A DNA stretch of 64,000 nt from the NCBI GenBank assembly GCA_965230005.1, contig OZ245934.1, forward strand, positions 186,001 through 250,000. The letters are read 5' to 3'. This document shows, piece after piece, positions 17,740 through 26,312 of this stretch. Each line of letters begins with the position of its first letter. Position 1 is the stretch's first letter. The stretch comes from SZUA-309 sp965230005 (lineage in GTDB: Bacteria > Pseudomonadota > Gammaproteobacteria > Pseudomonadales > Azotimanducaceae). Below the pieces are notes generated by a model. The model saw only the letters and a program-made list of their open reading frames with translations. It did no database searches and had not been told where the DNA came from. The translations under genes were made by a program, and so were the position numbers.

Positions 17740-18267
17740 TCAGTTCTGGCGCTTCAGATGTTTGTCCCAGCCCGCATGGGCCAGATGAGCCGGTGTTTTT
17801 GTGGCTTCGCACTCGGCAACCCGTTCTACCAGCCATTGAACCCACTCACCGAAGCGCGGATTCGATTCTGCTTCACGGGTCTCTTCGATCCAGCGGCGCA
17901 TCTTGCGCCACATCATGAGCAGCAGTCCGCCGGTGAGATCCTGGCAGACCTCGAAGGCCGCCATTCTGCGGTACACGAGCATACCCATGGTTTCGAAAGT
18001 CATGCCGACAATCTGGGCGGACTGCTCGTACTCCGGGTCCATGGCCTGGATTTCCTCGAGACTCACGTCGTCGGGCAGCTGCCTGACCAGGTTCACCGCT
18101 CGTCCGAGTTCAGGCTCGGCGAAGCGGCGACAGAGTTCGGCGGCCGCTTCGCGCAGGGTGCGCCGGCGGTACTCGAAGTACTGGATGGTTGCGAAGGCGG
18201 CGCCAACCACGATGGTTGCGGCGCCGAAGATCTCAGCGATGGCCGCGTAGCTCGCGAGGTTGTCCAT
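17740..18267 (-). CDS. Single-pass membrane protein, DUF4760-like
   Basis: A 175-aa protein with one N-terminal membrane helix (about residues 8-30, AAIAEIFGAATIVVGAAFATIQ) followed by a basic stop (EYRRRTLREAA) and a helical cytoplasmic domain rich in charged residues and Trp. The pattern resembles DUF4760, a family of unknown function. GGGAGGAGG upstream of ATG is a strong ribosome site. It is upstream of the AhpD-like gene and probably co-transcribed. Confidence 0.65.
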   Translation of the reverse strand: MDNLASYAAIAEIFGAATIVVGAAFATIQYFEYRRRTLREAAAELCRRFAEPELGRAVNLVRQLPDDVSLEEIQAMDPEYEQSAQIVGMTFETMGMLVYRRMAAFEVCQDLTGGLLLMMWRKMRRWIEETREAESNPRFGEWVQWLVERVAECEATKTPAHLAHAGWDKHLKRQN

Positions 18268-18344
18268 GTGTTCCTCCTCCCATCGACCGCTGCGAGTGTA
18301 ACCGACTCCCGTGGCTTGCCCAGTCAGCGTGGCGCGCCGCCGGA

Positions 18345-19157
18345 TCAGAGGTGTCTGAGGAAGGACTCCGGGTCGTTGAGAAAAGCCCGGGTCAGGCTCA
18401 CATGCTCCACGTCTTCCCAGGCCACGGATGCCGGTGGTGTCTGGTTCACATCGAGAATCTCTGCCCCCGGCAGGGCCATGAGGATCGGGGAATGGGTGGC
18501 GATGATGAACTGTGAGCCGCTGTCGGCGGCGTCCATGATCAGCGCCATGAGCGCGAGCTGGTTGCCCGGGGACAGGGGTGTTTCCGGTTCATCCAGAAGG
18601 TACAACCCCGGCGCGGCGATCCGCCCTTTAAAGAGATCGAGATAGAGCTCGCCATGCGACCGGGCGAAAGGGTCTTCGCCGTAGCGGGCCCGGAGCTGGT
18701 CGCCCTGGGCCTGTGCCATGGCAACGGCGCGCTCCCGGCCCCAGTCTCCGGGGATCGAATTCGACAGCTCTTCCGCGATCGCCGTGTGTTCCTCCGTAGT
18801 CCTGGCAACGGACTGAAGAAACCCAGTCACGTCGTCGGCGCGGAAGAAGAAGCCGTGGCGGCGCTTGTTGCGCCTTCCGTCGCGGGGTGGCGCGCCACGA
18901 ACGAAGCGGAAAGCGGGTCGAGCCTGGCGCGCCGCTGCCATGAGCGGATGGTCTTCGATGGCCGCCTGCCCGAGGGACGGCAAGTTGGTGCCGGCCGCGA
19001 TGATCTCGAGCAGCGTCGATTTTCCGCAGCCGTTGTCGCCGACCAGGAAGGTGACGGCAGCCGTGAACTCAAGGCTGGTGAAGTCCTCGAATACCGGCAG
19101 ATCGAAGGGATGGCCCTCGCCGGCCTCGCGCAGGGTAACGGCACGGAGCAGCGTCAT
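18345..19157 (-). CDS. AAA-family ATPase of the ABC/SMC-like type
   Basis: Predicted ATPase, 270 aa, with Walker A VGDNGCGKSTLL near residues 39-50, an ABC-like signature SHGELYLDLF, Walker B LYLLDEPETPLS and the switch His in IIATHSPIL. This matches stand-alone AAA_21-type ATPases of unknown target, sometimes seen in defence or repair contexts. Here no nuclease or toxin partner is adjacent, so no defence role is claimed. It lies 77 bp upstream of the small membrane protein gene on the same strand. Confidence 0.82.
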   Translation of the reverse strand: MTLLRAVTLREAGEGHPFDLPVFEDFTSLEFTAAVTFLVGDNGCGKSTLLEIIAAGTNLPSLGQAAIEDHPLMAAARQARPAFRFVRGAPPRDGRRNKRRHGFFFRADDVTGFLQSVARTTEEHTAIAEELSNSIPGDWGRERAVAMAQAQGDQLRARYGEDPFARSHGELYLDLFKGRIAAPGLYLLDEPETPLSPGNQLALMALIMDAADSGSQFIIATHSPILMALPGAEILDVNQTPPASVAWEDVEHVSLTRAFLNDPESFLRHL

Positions 19158-19261
19158 GCCGGCACTCTAGCATGCACCGGAGCGCCTCCGGTGCTGGAGG
19201 CGTGTTGTGTCCCCCAGGCCCCGGAGGCATGCTGCGGCTAGCTCGAAACCGGGAGAGAAAC

Positions 19262-20314
19262 ATGTTCCGAATTACTGTCTGGCTGCTGCTGCTGGGCCTG
19301 CTGGCTGCCTGTGATTCGCCGGAGCCGATCGCGGACTGCGAGGCTGGCGCCGGCATGACGCCCGATTGCCGCTTTCAGAATCCCGAGGACCTGGCGGCCC
19401 TGCCGGAGAACGCGGGCCTGCTGGTCAGTCAGATGGGGCAGATGGATGGCTCCCTGTCCGGTGATCTTGCCCACTACGTGCCCGGAGGCGCGATTGAAGT
19501 GCTGTTCCCCGGGCCTGCCCTCACGGACGATCGCAGTTGGGGGGATGCATCCTGCGCGCCGCCGGACGAGGCTGCGTTCTCACCCCATGGGATCGATCTC
19601 CTGACCCGGTCGGATGGGCGTCTCATGCTGCTGGTGGTCAATCATGGGGGGCGCGAGTCCATTGAGTTCTTCGAGGTCACTGCCGCGCCGGTTCCGGCAC
19701 TGACCTGGCGTGGCTGCGCCGAAGACCCGGGTAATGCTGCCTTCAACGACGTCGTGGGCCGTAGCGATGGGGGGTTCTACGTTACCCACATGTTCCCGCA
19801 GGATGGGCAGGTTGGCGCCATGCTCCAGGGCGCGCTGCTCGGTAGCGACACGGGCCATGTTTATGCATGGTCCCCGGATGGCGGCTGGTCCGTTGTGCCC
19901 GGTAGCGAGGGCCCCTTTCCGAACGGTATCGAACTCGCCGAAGACGAGTCTGCCCTCTACGTCAACATGTACCTGGCCGGAGAGGTCAGAAAACTGGATC
20001 TCCAGACCGGTGAAATCGTCGCGGTGTATGAGGGTGGTAACCCGGACAACAGCACCTGGGCGGCCGATGGACGGCTCCTCGTCGCCACCCACATTGCCGG
20101 GTTGACGGAAACGACGGCTTGCCAGGGTCTCGTCGAAGGATCCTGCGGGTTTACCTTCCGCATCGTGGCGCTGGATCCGGAGACGCTCGCGGCGGAGACT
20201 CTCCTCGAACATGGGGGCGCGCCCATGGGCGGTGCGACGGTAGCGCTCGAGCTCGGTGATACGCTTTATCTCGGTACCTTTGCGGGAGACCGGATTGCCG
20301 CCTATCGCCCCTGA
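19262..20314 (+). CDS. Paraoxonase/SMP-30-like lipoprotein
   Basis: Lipoprotein signal with lipobox LLAAC (Cys at residue 17 from ATG 19262; GGGAGAG precedes it, so the longer frame from 19172 is not used). The 350-aa length and several blocks recall paraoxonases: SPHGIDLLTRSDGRLMLLVVNH, ESIEFFEV, FNDVVGRSDGGFYVTHM and PNGIELAEDESALYVN. These form a six-bladed propeller with Ca2+ ligands (Asn/Asp). PON-like enzymes hydrolyse lactones or aryl esters. Activity here is inferred from the fold. Next gene is a sugar-type dehydrogenase 65 bp downstream. Confidence 0.78.
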   Translation: MFRITVWLLLLGLLAACDSPEPIADCEAGAGMTPDCRFQNPEDLAALPENAGLLVSQMGQMDGSLSGDLAHYVPGGAIEVLFPGPALTDDRSWGDASCAPPDEAAFSPHGIDLLTRSDGRLMLLVVNHGGRESIEFFEVTAAPVPALTWRGCAEDPGNAAFNDVVGRSDGGFYVTHMFPQDGQVGAMLQGALLGSDTGHVYAWSPDGGWSVVPGSEGPFPNGIELAEDESALYVNMYLAGEVRKLDLQTGEIVAVYEGGNPDNSTWAADGRLLVATHIAGLTETTACQGLVEGSCGFTFRIVALDPETLAAETLLEHGGAPMGGATVALELGDTLYLGTFAGDRIAAYRP

Positions 20315-20379
20315 GCCAGGGTCATGAGATTGCAACCATTGGCCACCAGCATCGCGCTGCTTCACCTGGAACCTGAAAC

Positions 20380-21441
20380 ATGACGCTTAAAGTCGGCTTC
20401 ATCGGTTGTGGTCATATCGCCCGCTTCCATGCGCGCAACGTTCGCGATGCCATAGGCCGCCACGGCATCAATGCGGCTTATGACGCAGTCTGCGATCTCG
20501 ATCGCGCCCGTGCAGAAGCCTTCGCCGACATCGCCGGCTGCTCCCTGGTGACGACGGACGCCAATGCGGTCCTCGACGCCTGCGACGTTGTCTACATCTG
20601 CACGGAAACGGCGGCTCATGGTGATCTCGTGGCAGGCGCGGTTGCGCGCGGCCGACATGTTTTCTGTGAGAAACCGCTGGCGCCGACGCTGGGCGAGGCG
20701 GAAACCATGGCCAGCGCCGTGCTCGATGCCTCTGTCACGCATCAGGTGGGTCTGGTACTGAATTTCAGTCCGGTCTACCGGGTGCTCGAGGACCTCATGC
20801 AGGAGGACTGGGGCGTGCTCCTCTCGGCGCATATGCGTGACGATCAGTACTTTCCGATCTTCGGGCACTACGGGTCCACCTGGCGTGCAGACCCCGAGCG
20901 TGCCGGGAGTGGCACGCTGCTGGAACACTCCATTCACGATCTGGATCTTTTCACCCGGCTCTTCGGTCCCGTTGCGGCCGTGCAGTGTCACACGCGGGAA
21001 ACAAGCGGCCACAAGGGCATCGAAGACGTTGCCAGCGTGCGCTTCCTGCACGAGGGTGGGCACACGACCACGCTTGCGAGTATCTGGCATGCGGTGGAGC
21101 GGCGTCAGTCGAGCCGTTCACTCGAAATCTTCTTCGAGCGGGCCCGCTTTACCACCGACCACGACTATTTCGGTGCCATCACGATAGAAGTCGAGGATCA
21201 GGAGCCGGTAACGCTGTCCCATGACGAGGTGCTGAACCGCTACATGGCTTTGAGCGGTCTGACACCAGCCGAGGAGGATCTGCGCAGCCTCGCAGGCCTG
21301 GGTGACCGGCGTTTCCTCGAAGCCGTTCTGGCGGGCGAGCCCGCCCGGCCGGATTTCCAGCAGGCCCTCGATGCGCATCGCGTTGTTGATGCCTGTTACC
21401 GGAGTGCGGCCGCCGGCGGGGCGACCGTGCGGCTCCCCTGA
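20380..21441 (+). CDS. Gfo/Idh/MocA family oxidoreductase
   Basis: NAD(P)-dependent dehydrogenase of 353 aa. N-terminal Rossmann motif GFIGCGHIARFHARNV, then the family EKP motif (HVFCEKPLAPTLGEAE) near residue 98, and a catalytic-type His in GSGTLLEHSIHDLDLFTRLFG. Substrates of the family are mostly cyclic polyols and sugars. It follows the paraoxonase-like lipoprotein on the same strand, so the two may be functionally linked (lactone and sugar oxidation), but this is only positional evidence. Confidence 0.88.
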   Translation: MTLKVGFIGCGHIARFHARNVRDAIGRHGINAAYDAVCDLDRARAEAFADIAGCSLVTTDANAVLDACDVVYICTETAAHGDLVAGAVARGRHVFCEKPLAPTLGEAETMASAVLDASVTHQVGLVLNFSPVYRVLEDLMQEDWGVLLSAHMRDDQYFPIFGHYGSTWRADPERAGSGTLLEHSIHDLDLFTRLFGPVAAVQCHTRETSGHKGIEDVASVRFLHEGGHTTTLASIWHAVERRQSSRSLEIFFERARFTTDHDYFGAITIEVEDQEPVTLSHDEVLNRYMALSGLTPAEEDLRSLAGLGDRRFLEAVLAGEPARPDFQQALDAHRVVDACYRSAAAGGATVRLP

Positions 21442-21492
21442 GACGCAGGTCTCGAATTCCGGGACTCCGCCGCGATTGAGCGACTATGGCTG

Positions 21493-21511
21493 AGGGTCCT
21501 TCACGGACCCT
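21493..21511 (+). other. Hairpin upstream of the exported methyltransferase gene
   Basis: AGGGTCC, five-base loop TTCAC, GGACCCT form a perfect 7-bp stem. No U-run follows, so it is not a standard intrinsic terminator. It sits between the stop of the oxidoreductase and the next start. Confidence 0.4.
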
Positions 21512-21559
21512 TCACCGGTCAGAACCGAGGCTGGTCGGAATTCACTCTGGAGCGCATTC

Positions 21560-22270
21560 ATGGCTCGTCTACCTGTGCTGGTGTTCAGCCTGCTGCTGCC
21601 GGCGGCTGCTCTGGCTGTCGATAACGACTTCTACACGGAAAAGCGCCGCAGTTTCGATGGAATCGGTAAGGTCTATATGGGGCGGGAGATCTCCCACGTC
21701 ATGGGCCATCTCGGGGCCGGCTGGCTCGAACGCTCGGAGCGCGAACGGGAAGAGCGGACGGATCTTCTGATCTCCAGACTGCCGCTCACCCCGGATTCCG
21801 TGGTGGCCGATATCGGTGCCGGTACCGGCTACTTCAGTTTTCCCGTGGCTGAGCGGGTGCCCGAGGGGCGGGTCCTGGCCGTAGACATTCAGCCGGAGAT
21901 GCTGGCCTTCATCGAGACGCGAAGGCAGGAAACCGGTCTTGCCAACGTCGAACCCGTGCTAGGGACGATCGAGGATCCCAACCTGCCTGAGAATGCGGTG
22001 GATCTGATTTTCATCGTCGATGCCTACCACGAGTTCTCGCTTCCCCGGGAAATGGGCGAAGCCATGGTCCGGGCCCTGGTTCCCGGCGGTAAGCTGGTGC
22101 TCATCGAATATCGGGCCGAAGATCCGGGCGTTGCCATAAAGCCGCTGCACAAAATGACGGAGCGCCAGGCGAAGCGGGAGATGGCGGCCGTTGGCCTCGA
22201 GTGGCTGCGCACGGAGGATTACCTGCCGCAACAGCATGTACTCATCTTCGAAAAGACCGCTGCCAACTAG
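21560..22270 (+). CDS. Exported class I SAM-dependent methyltransferase-like protein
   Basis: A methyltransferase domain with motif I VVADIGAGTGYFSFPVA and acidic motif II VLAVDIQPEM, plus the later FIVDAYHEF block. An apparent cleavable signal peptide (MARLPVLVFSLLLPAAALAVD, about 20 residues) precedes it. TGGAG upstream supports ATG at 21560, and the signal is therefore translated. SAM is not expected in the periplasm, so either the protein stays tethered facing inward, acts on something else, or uses an imported cofactor. Similar proteins with signals exist in Proteobacteria without known function. Confidence 0.82.
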   Translation: MARLPVLVFSLLLPAAALAVDNDFYTEKRRSFDGIGKVYMGREISHVMGHLGAGWLERSEREREERTDLLISRLPLTPDSVVADIGAGTGYFSFPVAERVPEGRVLAVDIQPEMLAFIETRRQETGLANVEPVLGTIEDPNLPENAVDLIFIVDAYHEFSLPREMGEAMVRALVPGGKLVLIEYRAEDPGVAIKPLHKMTERQAKREMAAVGLEWLRTEDYLPQQHVLIFEKTAAN

Positions 22271-22280
22271 CGCCCGGGGC

Positions 22281-23405
22281 TCAGGCGAAGTTCGGCATGA
22301 CCTTGCGCGCAAAAAGATCGAGGGAATCCTTGAGCTGGTCCGGTGTGTGCAACCCCTGGGGAATCAGCAGGTAGGCCTCGTCGATGGGTACGGCCTTCGA
22401 GACTTCCTCGATGCGCCGGTTCAGCGTGTCAGGAGAGCCGACCAGCACCTCCGGTAGTCCCTGCCCGAAGGGCGTGGCCCAGGTGTCCCAGAACCAGGCC
22501 ATGTCTTCGAAGAGCGCCTGGGCTTTCGCGTTTGTTTCCGCGCAGATGGCTATGCCGCCCCAGCAGGCCTGGTCACCCGGCTGCACATCGTGTCCATGGG
22601 CGCGAGCCTCCTCTTCCCAGGCCTGCCAGAGGACCTTCAGGAAGTCGGTATTGCCCGAGAGGACGATGGGTCGTCCTTTGTACTTCGCCCAGAATTTCGC
22701 CGTTCTGAGGCTTGCGGAGAAGCCGCCGTAGAGCGGGATCTGAGACTGGTAGGGGCGTGGGGCGATGCCCACCTGTTCGACGGCCATGGCATCGTTCACG
22801 CCTTCTCCGTAATTCACATAAACCGGATGATCGTGCGGGTTCACGAAGCCGGCCGGCGGGAAGTTCCAGAAGTCCCCCTGATAGCTCAGGGTGGGCTCTT
22901 CCAGGGCCTTCACGACGATATCGACGAACTCGGCGAAGTAGGCGCGGTTCGTGGCGTCCTCGTCCGAGTCTGCGTTCCAGGGGCCCACTGCCGCGAGCTG
23001 CGGCTGCACCTTGTAGTTCTCTACCCAACGGGCCTGGTAGCCGCGCACCAGGCCAACGCCGAAGCGGCCGCCGAGCATGTGGTCGAGCGTGGCGATCTTC
23101 TCGGCGGTCTGCAGCGGATTGTTGGCGGTGGAGACGAAGCCGCAGGTGAGGATCTTCAGGCGCTCCGTGTGCTGACCCAGCCACATGGCCATCAGGCAGG
23201 GATCGCCGGAGATCTCGAAGCCCTCGATCTGCAGGTGGTGTTCCGGATGGCCGAAGGCGTGGTAGCCGGCCTTATCCGCAAAGGCGGCGAGGTCGCCGAG
23301 CTCGCTCAGAAACCGCTGATAGAGCTCCGGCCGGGTGCCTGCCATGCCGGCTTCTAGCTCAGCGCGGCGACCAATGGTGCAGTAGACGAACATTCCGAAC
23401 TTCAT
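22281..23405 (-). CDS. LLM-class (luciferase-like) flavin monooxygenase
   Basis: TIM-barrel FMN- or F420-type luciferase-like enzyme, 374 aa. The start is ATG at 23405 (MKFGMFVYC), with GGGGAGGAG six bases upstream; the longer frame from 23441 lacks support. Family blocks include AFGHPEHHLQIEGFEISGDPCLMAMWLGQ, TCGFVSTANNPLQTAEKIATLDHMLGGRFGVGLVRGY. It is probably a monooxygenase using reduced FMN from a separate reductase; substrate unknown. It converges on the methyltransferase gene (10-bp gap). Confidence 0.88.
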   Translation of the reverse strand: MKFGMFVYCTIGRRAELEAGMAGTRPELYQRFLSELGDLAAFADKAGYHAFGHPEHHLQIEGFEISGDPCLMAMWLGQHTERLKILTCGFVSTANNPLQTAEKIATLDHMLGGRFGVGLVRGYQARWVENYKVQPQLAAVGPWNADSDEDATNRAYFAEFVDIVVKALEEPTLSYQGDFWNFPPAGFVNPHDHPVYVNYGEGVNDAMAVEQVGIAPRPYQSQIPLYGGFSASLRTAKFWAKYKGRPIVLSGNTDFLKVLWQAWEEEARAHGHDVQPGDQACWGGIAICAETNAKAQALFEDMAWFWDTWATPFGQGLPEVLVGSPDTLNRRIEEVSKAVPIDEAYLLIPQGLHTPDQLKDSLDLFARKVMPNFA

Positions 23406-23509
23406 GGCTCCTCCCCAGGGCTTCCCGGACGCATTATGCAAGGCAGCCTCTCCTGGTTCATCATGCGCCTCCTCGGGCCTTGAATACTGGATTGAAGACG
23501 GAGAACGTC

Positions 23510-24127
23510 ATGCGACTGGGAGCTGTGCTTTACAACGACTTCGAACTGCTCGATGCCTACGGGCCCCTGGAGATGTTCGGGAATCTGGGTGATGAGCTGA
23601 AAATCGTGGTGATCGCCGAAGAAAAAGGCCCGGTCCGCTCTTCCGGTGGGCCGGCGACGCTGGCGGAATTCGATTTCAGCGATGCGCCGCCGCTGGACCT
23701 GATTCTGCTGCCCGGCGGCATCGGCACCATTCCGGAGCTGGAGAACGCGGCGCTGCTCGAGTTTCTGCGTGCCCGGGCTGCAGAGGCGCAGATCACCATG
23801 AGTGTCTGTTCGGGCTCGGCGCTGCTGGCGAAAGCGGGCCTCCTCGATGGCCTCCCCGCCACCTCGAACAAGATGTTCTTCTCGCTGGCGACGGTGCAGA
23901 GCGATGCGGTGGACTGGCAGGAAAACGCCCGCTGGGTGGACGCGGGCCGCTTCGTGACCTCTTCCGGGGTATCTGCCGGGACCGACATGGCGCTTGCGGT
24001 GATCGCCCGGCTCTTTGGCGCCGAGGCGGCGGAGACCGTCGCCCGATTCACCGAGTACCAGTGGCACCGGGACGCGGACGTCGACCCCTTTGTTGAATAT
24101 CTCAATCAGGGCGCGCTCCCCGCGTAG
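23510..24127 (+). CDS. DJ-1/PfpI family protein
   Basis: A 205-aa protein starting at ATG 23510 (MRLGAVLYNDFELLDAYGP; GGAG precedes it). The nucleophilic elbow is SVCSGSALLAKAGLLDG with Cys near residue 103; a family Asp/Glu lies near the N-terminus. The layout with GGxGT (LLPGGIGTIPEL) resembles isocyanide-hydratase or ThiJ/PfpI members. Divergent from the luciferase-like gene, so the two may share a 104-bp control region. Confidence 0.85.
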   Translation: MRLGAVLYNDFELLDAYGPLEMFGNLGDELKIVVIAEEKGPVRSSGGPATLAEFDFSDAPPLDLILLPGGIGTIPELENAALLEFLRARAAEAQITMSVCSGSALLAKAGLLDGLPATSNKMFFSLATVQSDAVDWQENARWVDAGRFVTSSGVSAGTDMALAVIARLFGAEAAETVARFTEYQWHRDADVDPFVEYLNQGALPA

Positions 24128-24163
24128 AGCCTGGACGGACAGCTCCAACGAGCGACCCCGAAC

Positions 24164-24191
24164 GAGAACCCGGTTGCCTGACCGGGCTCTC
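24164..24191. terminator. Hairpin between convergent genes
   Basis: GAGA-a-CCCGGT, loop TGCCTG, ACCGGG-c-TCTC forms a 10-bp stem with one mismatch exactly between two convergent genes. No long T-run follows on either strand, so termination would be weak or factor-aided. Confidence 0.5.
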
Positions 24192-24200
24192 ATGGTCGCT

Positions 24201-24623
24201 TCAATCCTTGGAGAAAAGGTCGTCGAGCTTCGCCCGGGCGGCTTCCTCCGGCGTCGGCGTCTTCACTTCCGGGTTGGTGGCTGAGGTCCCGCCGTCGTTC
24301 TCAGGCGCCACGGCTTCCGCATCGCTGCCGAATAGCGCTTCGAGTTTGTCCCGCGCGGCGTCGCCGCGATCGCTTCGCGCGCCATCGAAGGCGTGGCGGT
24401 TCGGTTTGAAGAAATTGCAGAAGTTGGCGTTCTCCTTGATCACCGGTGGATCGGCGCGTTCGTCCTCACAGTCACCGGTGACATCCGTTCGGTAGTGCCT
24501 GCAGAAGCGACAGCAGTGCAGGGCTTCGAAACACGCCGGGCACTGCTCGTGGCGCGAGAGGGGCAGCGGAACATCGGTGAGTTCTGACCCACAGTTCCAG
24601 CAATGCAGTGGATTTGTTGCCAT
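24201..24623 (-). CDS. Zinc-ribbon-like cysteine-rich protein
   Basis: A 140-aa protein with Cys pairs CWNCGSEL, CPACFEALHCCRFCRHY and later DCEDE and FCNFF, which suggest two zinc sites in the first 85 residues. The C-terminal third is low complexity with a twice-used LEALFG / LDDLFSKD helix. It belongs to a conserved but unnamed proteobacterial group. GGAGG before ATG supports the start. It lies 22 bp downstream of dinB on the same strand, so it is probably the last gene of that operon. Confidence 0.8.
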   Translation of the reverse strand: MATNPLHCWNCGSELTDVPLPLSRHEQCPACFEALHCCRFCRHYRTDVTGDCEDERADPPVIKENANFCNFFKPNRHAFDGARSDRGDAARDKLEALFGSDAEAVAPENDGGTSATNPEVKTPTPEEAARAKLDDLFSKD

Positions 24624-24645
24624 GGCGCAGCGCCTCCGGGCGTTG

Positions 24646-25851
24646 TCAGTCTTCCGTCAGCCCATCCCGGTTCGGTGCTTCGTTCATGACCGTGCTGGCG
24701 CCAAGGTCCCGGGCTCGGCGGACGATATTGTCGCCGAAGCGTTCCGATAGCTCATCCAGCGTCGTTTCCAGGCGGCGTTCCCGGTCGTCGGCAAGCAGAT
24801 CGAGCTGGGTGCTGCTTTCCTGCGCACGGAGATCGTGGGCCGTGAGTCCCACGAGTCGAAACGGGCCCGGATGCTCAAAGCGTTCCAGCAGCGACACACC
24901 GGCCTTGAGCAGTTCCTCGGCCACATCGCTCGGGGCGGCAAGCGTGCATTGCCGCGACAGCAGCTTGAAATCGGTGGTTTTCAGTCGCACCCGCACACCA
25001 CCGGCAAGGAGTGACTTTTTTCGCAGGCGCCGGGCGATCCGGTCGGCCGAGCGCTGCAGATGCCGGACGATGTCCTCGCGCGCGACCACGTCCTCGTTGA
25101 GGGTGCGTTCCGAGCCCATGCTCCGGTTGCGACGGCTGCCTTCCACCCGGCGGGGATCGCGGCCGTGGGCAAGCTCGTAGAAGTGACTTCCGGCCTGACC
25201 GAGTTGTTCCCTGAGGACGGCAGGATCGGCGGCGGCGACATCGCCGATGGTGCGGTAGCCGAAACGCTCCAGCCGGGCCTGTGTTTTCGGTCCTGCGCCC
25301 CAGAGCCTGGCCACGGGCAACTGCGCCAGCCAGGCCTCCGTTTCCTCTGGAGTGACGACCAGCAGCCCCTGCGGCTTGCAGATCCCCGAAGCAACCTTGG
25401 CGACATACTTGCTGCCTGCCACCCCTACCGAGACGTGGAGTCCGGTCGCTTCGAGCACGCTGCGCTTGATGGCGGCGCCCATGGTTTCCGGTGGGCCGAA
25501 GAGATGCTCGGTGCCCGTCATTTCCAGGAATGCCTCGTCGAGGGATATGGCTTCCACATCCGGAGAGAAGTCCCGGAACACGGCCATGATGCGTGATGAA
25601 AGCTCTGTGTAGCGCTCGAAGCGCGGCGGTACGACGATTGCGTGGGGACAGCGGCGCAATGCCTCCGCCATGGGCATGGCGCTGCCAACGTGGAAAGGGC
25701 GCGCCTCGTAGCTGGCGGTGAGCACCACGCCGCGTCGGCTTTTCGGGCCGACGAGAATGGGTTTGCCGATCAGTTCGGCGTTGTCCAGTTGCTCGACGGA
25801 AGCATAGAAAGCGTCCATGTCCGCATGGACGACGGTGCGGGCCCAGCTCAT
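24646..25851 (-). CDS. dinB: DNA polymerase IV (Y family)
   Basis: Translesion DNA polymerase of 401 aa (E. coli 351; the extra residues are at the C-terminus). Catalytic acidic motifs are HADMDAFYASVE near residue 8-19 and ISLDEAFLEMTG near residue 102. The steric-gate and thumb helix-hairpin-helix region (VARLWGAGPKTQARLERFGYRTIGDV) and the little-finger domain are present. I see no clear LexA box upstream of the operon. The upstream neighbour is a small Cys-rich gene 24 bp away and the downstream one a zinc-ribbon gene. Confidence 0.95.
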   Translation of the reverse strand: MSWARTVVHADMDAFYASVEQLDNAELIGKPILVGPKSRRGVVLTASYEARPFHVGSAMPMAEALRRCPHAIVVPPRFERYTELSSRIMAVFRDFSPDVEAISLDEAFLEMTGTEHLFGPPETMGAAIKRSVLEATGLHVSVGVAGSKYVAKVASGICKPQGLLVVTPEETEAWLAQLPVARLWGAGPKTQARLERFGYRTIGDVAAADPAVLREQLGQAGSHFYELAHGRDPRRVEGSRRNRSMGSERTLNEDVVAREDIVRHLQRSADRIARRLRKKSLLAGGVRVRLKTTDFKLLSRQCTLAAPSDVAEELLKAGVSLLERFEHPGPFRLVGLTAHDLRAQESSTQLDLLADDRERRLETTLDELSERFGDNIVRRARDLGASTVMNEAPNRDGLTED

Positions 25852-25875
25852 GGTGGCAGACCCAGGTGATGTGGC

Positions 25876-26151
25876 TCAGGCGGTTTTGGTGCGACCCTTG
25901 CCTGTGAGCAGACGTTGCGCAAGGTTTTTGAAGGCAGCCCGGGCCGGCGGCCGGGGCGCTGGCCGGAAGTCCTCCCGGCGATCGTTGAGCGTCTGGTACT
26001 CACACTGACAGAGCCCCGGCGTGGAACAGTTCGCCAGAGGCAGGGCAGGTGCGTTCGTCGACAGGAACCGCTTCCCCTCGAGCGCGGCAGCCGACCGGCA
26101 GCAGGTGACCGGATAGCGGATGGAGACCGCGCGATAGTCCCCTATGTACAT
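25876..26151 (-). CDS. Small cysteine-containing protein upstream of dinB
   Basis: A 91-aa protein starting at ATG 26151 (MYIGDYRAVSIRYPVTCCRS); GGGAGAA precedes it, while the longer frame from 26268 has no such site. Cysteines occur as CC near residue 17 and in NCSTPGLCQCEY near residue 43-52, suggesting a metal site. The C-terminus is basic (RPPARAAFKNLAQRLL). I do not recognise the family. It is 24 bp ahead of dinB and is likely the first gene of a three-gene operon. Confidence 0.6.
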   Translation of the reverse strand: MYIGDYRAVSIRYPVTCCRSAAALEGKRFLSTNAPALPLANCSTPGLCQCEYQTLNDRREDFRPAPRPPARAAFKNLAQRLLTGKGRTKTA

Positions 26152-26312
26152 ACTTCGTTCTCCCTCTAAAGCGTGAGCCTGCGGCTCGCCAGCTTCCCCG
26201 CGGTCTGCTCGGCCGCTTGCGGAAGGAATACCGAATCGGCAGGCAGCAGCGAACGGCGCTCGGGCCACTCTTTGACAAGTAAACCCCGATCGCTCGTGGG
26301 AGGAAAACGCAA

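Noticed and set aside
18345..19157. AAA ATPase as part of a defence system
   Set aside because: The neighbours are a small membrane protein and an AhpD-like enzyme; no nuclease, methylase or toxin is present, so there is no support beyond the ATPase itself.
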